Shown: piece after piece, positions 48,176 through 60,380 of the stretch
Layout of the letters: each line of letters starts with the position of its first letter
Numbering within the stretch: the first letter of the stretch is position 1
Assembly: GCF_026745355.1 (NCBI RefSeq)
Contig: NC_079210.1
Location: 24,640,798 to 24,704,797, forward strand
Origin: Beta vulgaris subsp. vulgaris
Taxonomy: Eukaryota > Streptophyta > Magnoliopsida > Caryophyllales > Amaranthaceae
DNA: 64,000 bases
Direction: 5' to 3'
Notes under the pieces: model-generated
Seen by the model: only the letters and a program-made list of their open reading frames with translations
What the model was told of the DNA's origin: nothing
Databases searched by the model: none
Made by a program: the position numbers and the translations under genes

Positions 48176-49413
48176 GTAGTTCGTCTCCTTGGGGTGCACT
48201 TGTATTGTTCGTGAAAAAGAAGGATGGTAGTTTGAGGTTGTGCATTGATTATCGGGAGTTGAACAATGTGACGATCAAGAATAAGTATCCGCTTTCGAGA
48301 ATAGATGATTTATTTGATCAGTTGAAAGGAGCGGGGATTTTCTCGAAGACAGATTTGAGGTCAAGTTATCACCAATTGAGGATTGCTGAGGGTGATATTC
48401 CGAAGACTGCATTCAGGACGCGTTATGGTCATTATGAGTTTACAGTGATGCTGTTTGGTCTGACCAACGCACCTGCAGTGTTCATGGATTTGATGCATAG
48501 GATTTTTAGGCCATACTTGGATAAATATGTGGTTGTGTTTATAGATGATATTTTGATATATTCGAAGGATAGGAGCAGTCATGAGCTACATTTGAGGAAA
48601 GTTTTGTCCACCCTAAGAGAGCATAAATTGTACACCAAGCTCTCTAAGTGTGAGTTTTGGTTGGATGATGTTGCATTTTTAGGACATGTTATCTCAAAGG
48701 AAGGAGTTTCGGTGAATCTTGCTAAGATTCAAGTAGTGTGCGAGGGGCCAACACCGAAGACAGTGTCTGATATAAGAAGTTTCCTTGGGTTAGCTAGTTA
48801 CTATCGAAGATTTGTAAAGGATTTCTCGAAAATCTCAAGATCAATGACTGGCTTGATGAAGAAAGAATGTAAGTGTGTTTGGACTCTAGAGTGTGAGGAA
48901 GCTATTTCGGCGTTGAAGGAAAGGTTGACTACAACAACTGTTTTGGCTCTGCCTGATGAAAGTCAGCAGTATGATGTTTATAGTGATGCTTCGAAATTTG
49001 GGTTAGGGTGTGTATTGATGCAAAACCGGAAGGTCATCGCTTATGCTTCTAGGCAGTTAAAACCATATGAGGTGAACTATCCAACCTATGATCTTGAATT
49101 AGCTGTAATAGTGTTTGCTTTGAAGATATAGCGAACTACTTGTATGGGGGCAACGTGTAAGTTGTACACAGATCATAAGAGCTTAAAGTATATTTTCACT
49201 CAAAAGGAGTTGAACATGAGGCAGAGGAGGTGGTTGGAGTTGATCAAGGATTATGATCTGGAGATCAAGTATCATGAAGGGAAAGCTAATATTGTTGTTG
49301 ATGCATTGAGTCGAAAGTCGAGTCATTCAGTTAATGCAATGGTACTGCCAAGTCAGTTATGTGTCGAGTTTCTAGAAAATGTCATTGGAGGTACTAGAAG
49401 AAGGAGCTGTTGA
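48176..49413 (+). pseudogene. Chromovirus reverse transcriptase and RNase H
   Basis: Long open frame 48205-49131, then 49144-49413 after a stop. RT motifs: [51 protein letters not shown] (first Asp), [28 protein letters not shown] (catalytic Asp pair, about 48530-48570), and [13 protein letters not shown]. RNase [18 protein letters not shown] (Asp), [15 protein letters not shown] (Glu), [16 protein letters not shown] (Asp), DALSRKS. Catalytic residues are retained but a stop at 49129-49131 and the lack of gag make it non-autonomous. Confidence 0.95.
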
Positions 49414-50600
49414 GGAATTATTGGGTTCTTTGTCGATTCAACCCTCAATTTATGATGAGATTAGGGAAGGTCAATCAAAGGATGAAAAGTTAGAAAAGAT
49501 TCGAGAGAAGATCCAGGATGGTCAGTGTTGGATTTCCAATAGCCGATGATGGAAGTATTCGGTTCAAGGGAGGTGGTGTATACCAAGAATAAGAAGAGTT
49601 GAAGCGGAAATTAATGGAAGAAGCTCATAGCTCAACTTATTCAGTACACCAGGTGGTGATAAGTTGTATAAGGACATGAAGAAAACTTCTGGTGGCCAAA
49701 CATGAAGCGAGAGGTACCAGAGTCCGTGGCTAAGTGTCTCACATGCCAAAAGGTCAAGTTTGAGCACAAGAGGTCGCAAGGGAAGGTTCAACCTCTGGAT
49801 ATTCGAGTTGGAAATGGGATTCTATATCAATGGATTTTGTGTCTGCATTACCAAGAACTAAGGCTGGAAATGATACAATTTGGGTAGTGGTAGATCGTTT
49901 AACTAAATCTGCAACTTTCATACCTATGAAGAATACTTGGTCGATGGATCAATTGGCTAAAGCATATGTGAAGTGGGTGGTGAAATATCATGGTGTGCCT
50001 AAGGACATTGTTTCCGATCGTGATTCACGATTCTTGTCCAACTTTTGGCGAGTTTGCAGATGGCTTTGGGAACTAATTTGTTAATGAGTAACATTTTCAT
50101 CCGGCTATAGATGGGCAAACAGAACGAACAATTCAGACTTTAGAAGATATGTTTATGGAGTATCAGGGTTCGTGGGAGGATTTCTTGGATTTGATAGAAT
50201 TTTCCTACAACAGTCATCATGCAAGTATTCGTATGGCTCCGTTTGAGGCTTTGTATGGTCGAAGTGTAGAAGTCCAGTCTGCTGGAATGATATTAGTGAA
50301 ACCGTGGTGCTTGGACCGAGTTCCTCGAAGAGACGGTGAAGCAGGTGAAAGTGATTCAAGAAAAGATCAAGACAGCTCAAGATCGGCAGAAGAGTTATGC
50401 TGATTTGAAGCGAAGGGATGAAGAGTTTCAGGTTGGGGAGAAGGTATTGTTGAAAATATCTCCAATGAAAGGGGTGATGCGATTTGGGAAGAAGGGAAAG
50501 TTAAGCCCAAAGTATATCGGGCCATATGAGGTGTTAAAGAAGATCGAGAAAGTGGCATACAAGTTTGATTTGCCAAATGATTTAAGTCGAGTCCATGATG
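49414..50600 (+). pseudogene. Chromovirus integrase
   Basis: Zinc-binding region seen as CLTCQKVKFEHKRSQGKVQP (about 49730-49790). Core: MDFVSALPRTKAGNDTIWVV (first Asp), LTKSATFIPM, YHGVPKDIVSDRDSRFLSNF (second Asp), DGQTERTIQTLEDM (Glu region), FSYNSHHASIRMAPFEALYG. The C-terminal module VGEKVLLKISPMKG and GPYEVLKKIEKVAYKFDLP with RVHDVFHISQ follows. Multiple frameshifts, for example near 49560, 49840, 50085 and 50300, and a small deletion after LEDM. Confidence 0.92.
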
Positions 50601-50877
50601 TTTTCCATATATCTCAGATAAGGAAGTATTTTCGGATGTGTCTCATGTGGTGCAACCTGAGCCCATTGAATTAGATGATAGTTTGACTTACAAGAAAAGA
50701 CCTGTAAGAACCCTTGATAGTAAAGTTAGAAGTACTCACACTAAGGATGTAAGATTAGTCAAAGTATTATGGTTAAACCATCATATTGAGGAAGCAACAT
50801 GGGAAGTTAAAGCGGATATCCGCAAGAAATATCCGGCATTGTTTTTCGAGGTTAGTTGTCGAGTTACGGGGTCGTAA
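50601..50877 (+). pseudogene. Chromodomain at the integrase C-terminus
   Basis: Frame 50638-50877 reads RPVRTLDSKVRSTHTKDVRL then VKVLWLNHHIEEATWEVKAD and IRKKYPALF, the chromodomain pattern of Tekay/Del-type chromoviruses. Chromodomains direct integration toward particular chromatin. The stop is TAA at 50875-50877. A frameshift near 50620 separates it from the integrase tail. Confidence 0.9.
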
Positions 50878-51078
50878 CTCCTTTTAAGGGGGGTAGAATG
50901 CGATAGAGTTTCGCGTCTCTACTATAGTTATGCATTTTAGCATATTTTTGAGTCATTATATGCATTTTAGACATGAGCATTTGAGTCAGAAACTAATTTT
51001 GTTTTAATCCGTTTTTGGAAAGTGTTATGACTTTTTGTCTTAAGTTTCGAGGTCGAAACTTCTTTTAAGGGGGTAGAC
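50878..51078 (+). other. Chromovirus 3' untranslated segment with duplicated PPT-like tract
   Basis: TTTTAAGGGGGGTAGA occurs right after the stop (about 50882-50897) and TTTTAAGGGGGTAGA again at 51063-51077 directly before the 3' LTR. The second is the functional PPT by position; the first is a close copy. Nothing else in the stretch. Confidence 0.78.
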
Positions 51079-52843
51079 TGTAATACCCCATATTTTTAGT
51101 ATTTATTTATAATAAAATTTATTTATATTTATTTTCTAAAATAAATATTTTAAGCAAAGGGTATTTTAGTATTTTCCATGATTTTAATTATTTTGGCGGA
51201 ATATGGCGCCAAAATTGGATTTGTTAAGCTTTTGGTATTAAATCCTAGTCAAAAAATTCAAAAACCAAAAAAAAAAAAAAATTTTTTTTAGGGCCATATA
51301 TTCTACGGGATTTATGGTGATTGGAGGGAGTTTTGTTTTCCTATAACTTCCAAATTTATGAGGAGTTACAAATCTTGGTTTAATCCCAATTTATGGTGAA
51401 GGTTACAAACTATTTAATTTTGAAATTAAGTACTACCATTCTACTCCTATAAATACCCATACCTTAAGCCATCTTTTCCACACAAAAACTTTGAAAAAAT
51501 CGTACTCTCTTACTTCAAGGTTCTTCTTTCTCTTCCTATCTATTCTAGTTTTATATTTCTTATTCAAGTTTCAATTTTCTTTTGGTTTAAGAAAATATTT
51601 TCATATTTTTTACTCAAAAATATTGTGCTCATGATAGGTAATTCATGTTTAAATTCATGATTAAGTTCATGTGATAAATTACTTATTGGTTAGTTATGAT
51701 AAAGCTCAATCATAAGAATAAGTGAAGATACTAGTATACTTTTTGTGCAAGATCAAGGTACGTTATGTAGCTAGATCTTTTATAATGTGGTTTTATATGA
51801 TAAAGTTGCTTATTGATTTTATTGGTTGGATTGGTTTAGAAATTTGGTTTAAAATGGTTACAATATTTTATTATTCACTCTTGAAGTGAAAAGAAGGAAT
51901 GATTTTATCAATCATTTTATATAGAAGTTTTTTATCCTTTTTGGAAAATTAAATTATTTTTACAAGGAAAGGTTGATTGGTTTTTATGAACTTTGAATGT
52001 TCAAAAAGTTGTTTATGAGGAAAGGAGGTTTATTCATGACTTACAAGTCTATTATTATTATTTCCGCTTGATTAATATCAAGAGATTCAAAGTCCACTTG
52101 TTGGCAATTATAGTTACCCCTTGATATAGCTCCGTGATGGGATGACTAGCTTGGGGGGTGTGCACACTTAGCAAAATAGAAGGGGAGATAAGAAGAGGAA
52201 TTGTTTTCAGGATTATTTTTAATCCAAGTTGTTTGGAAAGAGTTTATTCTTAAAAGGTTATTCTTGAATTACTATTCAAGTGTTTGGAAAAAGTTTGTTC
52301 TTAAAAGGTTGTTCTTGAATTACTATTCAAGTGTTTGGAAAGAGTTTGTTCTTAAAATGTTATTCTTGAATTATTATTAAGTGTTTAAAATAGTTTATTC
52401 TTAAAGAGTTATCCTTGAATTATTAGTGATGGAGTTTTCGAAATAAAAAATTGTTACGAACTAACAAATGTGTTACTTATCTAGTAATTTCGTACTCAGT
52501 TTTATACTGACGCGTATTTTCTTTTTCCTATCTGGCTTTGCCCTGTTTACCTTTTTGGTAAGCAGATTTGTAGGTGAATTTTGGATGTGCATGGGAGCAT
52601 ACTAGGAAGGAGATCTTCACCTAGATTAGAGTGTTTCATTTATTTTGAGTATTGGGACAATATTTACTTTTATTAATAAAGAAGTATTATTATTTTGGTT
52701 AAAGTCTTCCGCTGCAAGTTATTTTGTTAGTTAGTAGTTGGTTGCCGAAAGCGTGTTAGTCACGTGGCGGTAATACTCCTAAATTACTCAAATATTATTT
52801 GCTAAATTATTTATTTAAAAGTGAGTAATTTGGAGGTGTTATA
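51079..52843 (+). mobile_element. 3' LTR of the chromovirus (1765 bp)
   Basis: Starts TGTAATACCCC, ends GGAGGTGTTATA, so the last dinucleotide is TA instead of the canonical CA, probably by mutation. Flanked by GAGAG on the right. Preceded by a PPT. More compact in homopolymers than the 5' LTR. Confidence 0.92.
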
Positions 52844-53515
52844 GAGAGCACTACTAGAGTTAGTAGTGGAGGAATCATATTGTATCAAGAGTTTGGTATT
52901 TTAAGATTCAAATAATAAAAGAGTAGTTTGTGTTGACGTATATCTCAGAGGTGAGATTGAACCACGTTAAATTCTTGTGTTTTATTATTTGATTTCATTA
53001 TTTTAGTGTTTTGATACAATTTAGTTCAAGCAAAAACATTAATCGGAGAGTTTACGAGTGAATAACACGGTGTAAGCTTAGTCATTGTGCCATAAGAGCG
53101 TTTTTGCAAAAAACGATTAGTTTTTGTCATCAATTCAACCCGACCTTTCTTGAGTGTCATCTTGTATTCCAACAATCTTCCTCATTGATATTTTCATCTC
53201 GTATTATTTTCTAGATATTTGATACTACCTAGTCATAGTTTTTACAAAAATCATTCAAAAACCTCAAATATTGTTTGAAAAATAATTTTTGGTGCCAGAA
53301 CGACACACTAAAAACCTCTTATCAAAATGACATCTTTGCGGGGAAAATTGTGCTATTGATTAAAGTTTTCTTGAGTTTGAAATTGCTTAACTGATTTTTT
53401 TACTTCTATTTATTTGTTTATTTTTTTTATTTTATGTGGTAAGTGTTGTTCATATGAGTCTAGGAATTTGTATATAATTTTTTTTTAAATCTTTTTTTAA
53501 GAGAATTTCGAAAAA
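52844..53515 (+). repeat. Athila-like unit A: LTR end, PBS region and gag leader
   Basis: Equivalent to 59759-60575 of copy B. Contains TTTTTGGTGCC (53286-53296), about 40 unrelated bases, then CTTTGCGGGGAAAATTGTGC (53333-53352). Together these resemble an Athila-type Asp-tRNA PBS split by an insertion. Copy A lacks about 110 bases present in B at 60185-60297. Confidence 0.65.
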
Positions 53516-54265
53516 ATGGCGGACTTTTTTTTTCCTCAATATGAGGATGAACCATTTTGGAATTATTATTATAGATTTGAGAATACTCTTCTAACTAAGT
53601 ATAAACTTGAGCTTTGGAAGATGTGTGAGGTAATGTATGAAGGCTTGAATATGCATACAAGAGAAGTGGAGTCTATGTTTAATGGTGAATTTCGATCCAG
53701 CACTTTGATGAAGCATGAAGTTTCTTTAGGTGGCTATCTAGAGACACTTATGAGTGGGACCATGAAACTACTACTTTCTCTAATTTAGAAAATATCTCCA
53801 GCTGTTAACTACATGTATATTCAGAAATTCTTAATTCACTCAAAGAAATATTTCCTTGTTAAAGCGGTGTGATTCTATGATAGACAACATTGTCGAATCT
53901 AGCAAAAGCTCAATCGAAACATTGGGTAAAATTATTAATAGTTAAAATCACTCTTGCAGGTTTATAACCAATGAATATGATGATTGAGATTCGGACGAGA
54001 ACTGTACAGTAGAGAAGTCATTTATTGAGAAAGCCTACATTACAGAGTCTAATAATGTTGAAAAAGTAGTTGATGAGACTTTTGTTTCTACTCGTCCTCT
54101 TCATATTCCTTTTTTACAGAAACTCGACTTAGTTCCTTCCTTCTCCATTTTATTTTCCCTCTCCTAAAAATTTCACCATTGGAAGAGTCTTTTGCATCTA
54201 TAAATCTTCACAAGACTCAAATGAAAGTCATCGAGGATATGATTGAGCTCAAATTTTACAAGTAA
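53516..54265 (+). pseudogene. Athila-like gag fragment, copy A
   Basis: Frame 53516-53788 reads QYEDEPFWNYYYRFENTLLT, LELWKMCEVMYEGLNMHTRE and VESMFNGEF, a pattern found in gag of Athila-type Ty3/gypsy elements (Arg-Phe...Tyr-Glu-Gly-Leu...Thr-Arg...Glu-Ser-Met...Gly-Glu-Phe). A frameshift after GEFRS and a stop near 53787 end it. A second coding-like stretch follows at about 53995-54265 (SFIEKAYITESNNVEKVVDE). No protease or RT anywhere in the unit, so it is non-autonomous. Confidence 0.7.
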
Positions 54266-55617
54266 CATCAAAAAGAGAAATCACAATTTTTTTTTTATTG
54301 GATTTTAACGTTTGTTCTTCGTACTTTCCGGGATTCTCTCGAAAATTTCATTATTTCGGCACTAATTTCTTGGTAAGCATGTAGATGCATTGAAATTTTT
54401 GCATGCTCTTTGTTTATTTTTTTACCTATTTGATCCACTGTGAAATGTGTGCTGATGGTTATGGCAAACTATTAATATCTTTGTCAAATTACTTAGTGGT
54501 ATAGTCCAGCTAATTTCCTAAAATAGCACTTTTCGGGAGGTACTATGAGGCAATCCTTCTTATCTTTGGATTTTTGCTAGATTTTGTGTCGTTACTTCCT
54601 CCCTTACTTTCTCTTTGCAAGCCTTGCTGTGACTTTAGGTGATCTTTGAGATTGGTAACTTTTGGTAGTCTTTTTGAAATTAGGCGGGTTGGTTGTTTGG
54701 ATTTCCTTATCCTTTGTGTGATGAACCCCGAAGAAGGGCCATAAACTCGTATGACTCATTTACAACCTTCACCATTGATCGTGTAACTTGTGACTTGCAT
54801 TTTAGCTCCCCAAGATTGTAATTACCGAAATAGGGCATTTCACTTTGCTAGAATTAAGAGCTCAAAAGCCAAAAACATTTTATACCAGCATAATTATCCA
54901 CTTTTCAACCCATCTGAGCCTTTCTATCCTATTTTTGCTTAACCCTCATAATAAGTAATGGGCAAACTTTTCTCAAAGTAGAGTACATGTTTAGGTTGTG
55001 TTGAGTCGAGTTATTTTGATGCTAAGCCTTTTGGGTGAAAGTGAGTTTTGTTTGTATAATTCCAAAATATAAAGAAAATTGCGAAAAAAAAAGAAAAGAA
55101 AGAAAGCTCTTATTAATTCATTTGGATTATTGTTGAAACAAAAGAAAGTGAATAGCAAATTGATGAGAAAAGTGAAAAAATATGTTCAAAACTTAAAAAT
55201 CAAAGTGAAAAAGAAAAAAAAGTACTATTTATGTTTGAGATTTCAAATTGAATTGTGTTAGAACTAGCTTGGGGCAGCCTCTTGCCCCTAGTCTGTATTC
55301 CGTTTTACCTTTTTTTGCACCACATTCCCAAATTGATATCCTCACCCCTAAGATAGCCTCGTTACAACCTTGATAAAATTCCTTTTGACTTCTAAAGTAA
55401 TCTTGGTGTATTCAGTAGTGGCGGGTGAGATTTTGTGCAAGTCGTCAAAATGTGGTTGAGGTGAGCAATTATGGTTGAGCATCCTTCGGGGGGAGATTCA
55501 AACTTAGGACTTGGAAGTCGAGAGGGGTGAGAAACCACTCCTAGAAAGCCTAGTTTTTAAGAAGACTCGGTTGATTGGATCTCTTAAGTCACTCTTGTGC
55601 TTCCTAATCATCGTTCC
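54266..55617 (+). repeat. Athila-like unit A, 3' non-coding part
   Basis: Matches 61321-62998 of copy B except for a roughly 300-base gap. Contains a Lys-codon-rich A tract (55079-55240) and a polypurine-like AGCTTGGGGCAG (55266-55277) inside a small GC hairpin. No credible gene. Confidence 0.65.
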
Positions 55618-56172
55618 TCTTGTGTTTCTAGTACATTTGTTTTCACCCTGTTTTGTCATGTTTATAATATAGGTAGAACTACCTAAGATGGCTATGAGTT
55701 GTAGAGTTGGCAAAGGAAGCAATGAAAACAAAGCATACGTTGAGAAATGGTGCGCTTACACCATGCGCCATGTCCGCGTGCACAAAGGAGCACATTGCAT
55801 AATAGAATCTTGTTCAGGGAATTTCAAATGGACATAACTTCGGAACAACAAATTGGATGATGGTAATTCTATTTGGAGGTGAAAGCTTGTTTCGATAGCA
55901 TTCCAACGACTGGTCATAAGCTTTATTTGGATCTAAAACGAAAGGGTGTGAGGCCGCACCTCTCGACAAATTCATGCATTCCGAGATCAGTATGTTTGGT
56001 GTGCCCGCACCTGTTTGTGTGGTGTGCCCGCACCTGTTTGTGTGGTGCGCCCGCACAATCTATGTTTCGTAAAAGAGTGTGAGGCCTCATGCCTAATCAT
56101 AACATTAGAGATGATTATTATTCCACGTATGCTTTATTCTGTAGACTATAGGGTGATATTAAGGTTCTTATT

Positions 56173-58402
56173 TGTAATATCCCTATCTTTAAGAGCGTTT
56201 ATATATAAATGCTAATTATATTTATTAAGTTAACCATGTTTTGGATTGTTTTTATGTTATTTGGGTTGGAATATGAATTTATATTTGTTATGTTTGTAAA
56301 GTATCTATTTATTTAATTTTATGAAGTTATTAATATTTTGTTTTTGGGGTTTTATGTGTAATTTGTTTGATGATGTTTGGCTAATTAGGAACTTAATGTC
56401 GGTTCCTTGCACGCCCCTTGTCAGTTTAATTAAAACCAAAACCCACCCTCGGAACTCTTTCTCTCTCCGCGAAAACCCCAAAACCCAAATACCCAAACCC
56501 TTGTTTCTCTCTCCTCGTGATTTTTCTCTCTTAAACCTCGGTCTCCCTCCTCTCTTCCTCTGGTGGTGCTCTGGCGCTAGTTCCCGCCCTTCGTCGCTGC
56601 TATTGTTGTGCAACAACGCCGCCCTCCCCTTTGCTCGCGTCTCTCCTCCTCGCGCGCTGATTGCTCGCGGCTGGTGTTACTGTGATTGTTGCTGTTGTTC
56701 ACCGGTGGACGGCGGTCGTCGTGCTGCTGTAGTTTGTGGCTGTTAGTGCTGTCACCGACAAGTTTTCCCCTCTCCTGTTTTTGTTCGCTGCTGCTGTTGT
56801 CGTCTTGCCCTTGCCACCGCCACAGCGCCACTACCGACGTGTGTTGGTGGTTTGCAGAGTACCAAAGTTACTGATGACCCTTTTGTGTTGTTGTTGTTGC
56901 TATTGTTCGTTGTTGTGGCAGTTACGTTGTTGATATTGCGTTGTTGTTGATGTTGCGTTATTGTTGTTATTGCGTCGTTGTAGTTGTGATGGTTGTTGTG
57001 GAGTTGTTGCTCGTGTTTCCCTCCACCCTGTGCTGCTGCTACTGCTAGTGTTCTGGGGTGCTGCTTCGTCGGTGCAGCCGTGCGACTGGTGCTAGCGCTT
57101 AACTGAGGTGGTGGTGTTGGTGTTACTCGTTGTTGTTACGTGTTGTTGGTGATGTGTTGACGGCTTCTTCTTCTATTGTTGTTTAAGAAGAAACCCAACC
57201 TTATGGGTTGAGGAGGTATATTAACATAAGCTTTATTTAGTTGTTTTATTTGTATCAAATGATGGTCTAAATATTAGTTCAGTGGTTTTGAAAAGAAAAT
57301 CAGATTAAGAGTCGTAATTTACTTTTGATGTTGTAATTCTGATGGTGGTTCATTAGTTTAAGTGATGGTTTCATTTGGAGATAAACTTGATGTTAGGATG
57401 CCGAGTTTTAGAATCAGTTTATGATATGAAATTCTAGTATTGTTGCCTAATCGATTTGGGATTTTTTTTATATTGATAAAGTCAGCTTGGGTAGGAGCTA
57501 CTATTTAGTGTGATTAAGAAAGTGAATTATTCATTGAAGATTATGTAAGAATGGTTAGTAATTAGTTTTATGCTTATTGTTGAGGTCAATTATGGAGAGT
57601 AATTATGGAATTCAACTTAAAGTTGGTGGTCTTGGAGATTTATTAGCACAAAATTGGATCGTGTATCAGGTAACTTTTATGTTCAGTAAAATTATTTACT
57701 CATGCCGTTTTGTATATGGATCTCTTTGTTCTGTTTTTGATACGTACTATGGCCATAGTTATTAATGTGTTGATTGTGGAAGCCTTATTCGATAATATGA
57801 ATAAAAAATTATTTTGCTAGCTTAGTTGTTGAACTGAAAATAGAAAGTGGGCAAGGTATGGGTGGAGAATAGTTACTCTTTTGGCATGATATGGTTGACT
57901 ACGCTTCATACAAAACTTGGCGTTAGTATTGTTGCACTCCATACGAACTTTGGATGCGGCGTTTTTCTAAATCTTGTAGTTGCGACTGATTTGTTTTAAG
58001 AGAATGAGCTATGCCAGCGTTGAAATGAAAGGAAATGATTTGAAATAAAATGTTTATAACGGGCTGAAGTAAAGGTTACAAGTTTTTCCCTCATTTTGGA
58101 ATTTTATTTGTTTTGTATTTCTTCTCTGCATTTGCAGGTTTGGAATCACGAGCTCGGAATTGAAAGTGAGCAAGAATATATATAGGATTTTGTTTAGTAT
58201 GGATAAAGTTTGTATTTTAGACAGTTGATTCAAGAATAGTTCCCAATGATAATTCATTGTATATAATATTTGGGAAGTTTAGTCAAGTTGGTGCAATTAA
58301 GGATATTTTTTTCTGCTTCGATTTTATTTAATTAAGAGTCAAATTCTAATTTATGGATGTTGAGTGTGTTTCATTAGTAGCTCGGTAGAGCTGGATGTTA
58401 CA
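56173..58402 (+). mobile_element. Solo LTR in copy B (2230 bp)
   Basis: Paralogue of 41434-44216: same termini and same flanking TTATT (56168-56172 and 58403-58407). Shorter because it lacks the MITE and about 300 bases between two AACTCTTTC repeats (copy A 41710-42022; fused at about 56454-56463 here). GC-rich part about 56460-57130. Confidence 0.88.
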
Positions 58403-60322
58403 TTATTAGAGAGAAAACATTTGGCTTATTCTTAGATTTGACATCCATAGATTAATTTTGATTTCAAATGTTCTTAATTGAATTTTCAACTATTTTATCA
58501 TCCTCATGAATCAACTTAATTTTTAGGCCAAGATATTGGGTAGAAATTAAGGAGATTTTTATTACGGGTTTTTCGAATTCATTGAATCCCTTAATCAATT
58601 GTCTAAAGATCATTTGATAGCGGATTTAGTTGATTGATTAAGCGATTATTCTTGAGGACTATCCGAGAGAGGACTCAAGTATTTTAGAGGAAAACTAAAC
58701 CTTGCATAATCGTGGCATTTGAATCTCATTTGCATTCATGATCGTTGTTTATTCGGATTCATACTAGTAACCTTAACTATATTGTCTTTATTGTGACTCT
58801 AAGTCAATGTTATTTTGATGATGATAAACACTTTGTGCTATAACATGTATGTATGTAACAGTGAACTAAGAAATCTATCAAGATTGGATGTTCATGAAAG
58901 CTCAAGAACTTGAAGATATAGAAGCTTAGGTCCAGTTATATTCTTAGTCATGTTTATGCAGTTTAATTAACTTATTGGAATTTTGTGCTAAACTAAAAAT
59001 GTGAAATTAGGATGATTAACTATTTTCTTGAGTTAAGAAAATAGGTAATTATATTAATTTCATGTTTCTATATAAAAAGGGAGTTTCTAATGTTAAAGAT
59101 TAATTTTGAAAGGAAAATATTTTTATAAAACATTTTCGAATAAAGAGTTTTGTAAAAACTCATTTGAAAAAAACGTTTCTTTAAAAAATAATTTAGAAAG
59201 AAAAGTTTTGAAAAATTGATTTTTAAGAAAAAGTTTTCAAAAAAAGAAAAAGAAGAGTTTTAAGAAAATCTTATTTCTAAAGAAAAAGCTTTTGATAGAG
59301 ATTTTTGGATAACAGTTGATTTAAAATCTGAATAATAGTTGGCATAAGATATGGAGGAATCCTTATCTTATAAGAAAAGAAAAAAATTAGTTTTGATAAA
59401 AGATAAAATTTGATTTTGAAAAAGGAAAAGATTTTATCCCTTGATTTTAGGAATAAAAATTCTTTAAGAAGATGATCATATCTTGGAGGAATAATTTTTA
59501 TTGAGCTGATAAGTTATATAAGGGATAGAAATCGGAAGAACAAGTTACGTTTTCAGATTTAGTTTCGGAAAATTTCGAGAGCTAAAAACGGATTCCCATA
59601 GCACAGTGTACGACACAAAAGTTCTAGTAAGTTAAAGTTTCTAAACAACGATTGTAACGATCCTCTATTTGTTTGAATAAGAAGCATGCTTTTGAGGAAT
59701 CATTCTTTCTGTAATTCTCACATTATAGAGAGTAGCAACACTTAGGGTTTAAGTGTTGGAGAGCACTACTAGAGTTAGTAGTGGAGGAATCATATTGTAT
59801 CAAGAGTTTGGTATTTTAAGATTCAAATAATAAAAGAGTAGTTTGTATGGACGTATATCTCAGATGTGAGATTGAACCACGTTAAATTCTTGTGTTTTAT
59901 TATTTGATTTCATTATTTTCGTGTTTTGATACAATTTAGTTCAAGCAAAAACATTAATCGGAGAGTTTACGAGTGAATAACACGGTGTAAGCTAAGCCAT
60001 TGTGCCATAAGAGTGTTTTTGCAAAAAATGATTAGTTTTTGTCACTCAATTCAAGACGGCCTTTCTTGAGTGTCACCTTGTATTCCAACAGTCTTCCTCA
60101 TTGATATTTTCATCCCGTATTATTTTCTAGATATTTGATAGTACCTAGTCATAGTTGTTACAAAAATCATTCAAAAGCCTCAAAAACCCCTCAATTAGGT
60201 AGTTTAGACTTGATAGACTTTGATCAATCCCATTTTTTTATGTATCGACCCTTGGCTTGCCTTTAGTACATTCTTAGTTATTGCTTGTTAGTTTTTTCAA
60301 ATATTGTTTGAAAAATAATATT
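58403..60322 (+). repeat. Athila-like unit B, AT-rich segment up to the PBS
   Basis: Close match to 44217-45578 plus 52844-53289. Contains the empty site of the chromovirus (TTGGAGAGCACTAC at 59757-59770). No gene. Confidence 0.7.
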
Positions 60323-60380
60323 TGGTGCCAGAACGACACACTAAAAACCTCTTATCAAAATGACGTCGTTGCGGGGAAAA
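60323..60380 (+). other. Split Asp-type PBS region, copy B
   Basis: TGGTGCC at 60323-60329 and GTCGTTGCGGGGAAAA at 60365-60380, separated by about 35 bases. Joined, they approximate the Athila PBS with a GTTGCCGGGGA core. The same arrangement in copy A shows that the split predates duplication. The first part alone could also be a different PBS. Confidence 0.45.

Larger units (their letters stand above)
45579..52843 (+). mobile_element. Tekay/Del-type chromovirus, rearranged
   Basis: 5' LTR (truncated) 45579-46949, foreign CACTA fragment 46950-47447, partial protease to chromodomain 47448-50877, PPT and 3' LTR 51079-52843. Flanked by GAGAG (45574-45578 and 52844-52848). Copy B has the empty site (59759-59763, a single GAGAG), proving the boundaries. 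PBS, gag and most of the protease are missing. Tekay/Del assignment follows from the RT/IN sequence style, the C-terminal chromodomain and the TGTAAYACCCC LTR start. Confidence 0.93.
40702..55617 (+). repeat. Tandem duplication, copy A, Athila-like Ty3/gypsy unit
   Basis: Shares with copy B (55625-63286), in the same order and orientation: a solo LTR with identical target duplication, the A/T-rich block 44217-45578, a block 52844-53289, a split PBS region, gag, a Lys-codon-rich stretch and a TTGGGG(C/G)AG tract. Copy A additionally contains the Stowaway at 43051-43309 and the chromovirus at 45579-52843. It also lacks about 110 bases (equivalent to 60185-60297) and about 300 bases (equivalent to 61676-61975) that copy B keeps. 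Its first 160 bases match 63190-63286 at the far end of copy B and continue past it. Confidence 0.88.

Noticed and set aside
55079..55261. Lys-rich 60-residue ORF (MRKKKKRKK...)
   Set aside because: Encoded by an A-rich tract; frame not maintained in copy B at 62459-62640.
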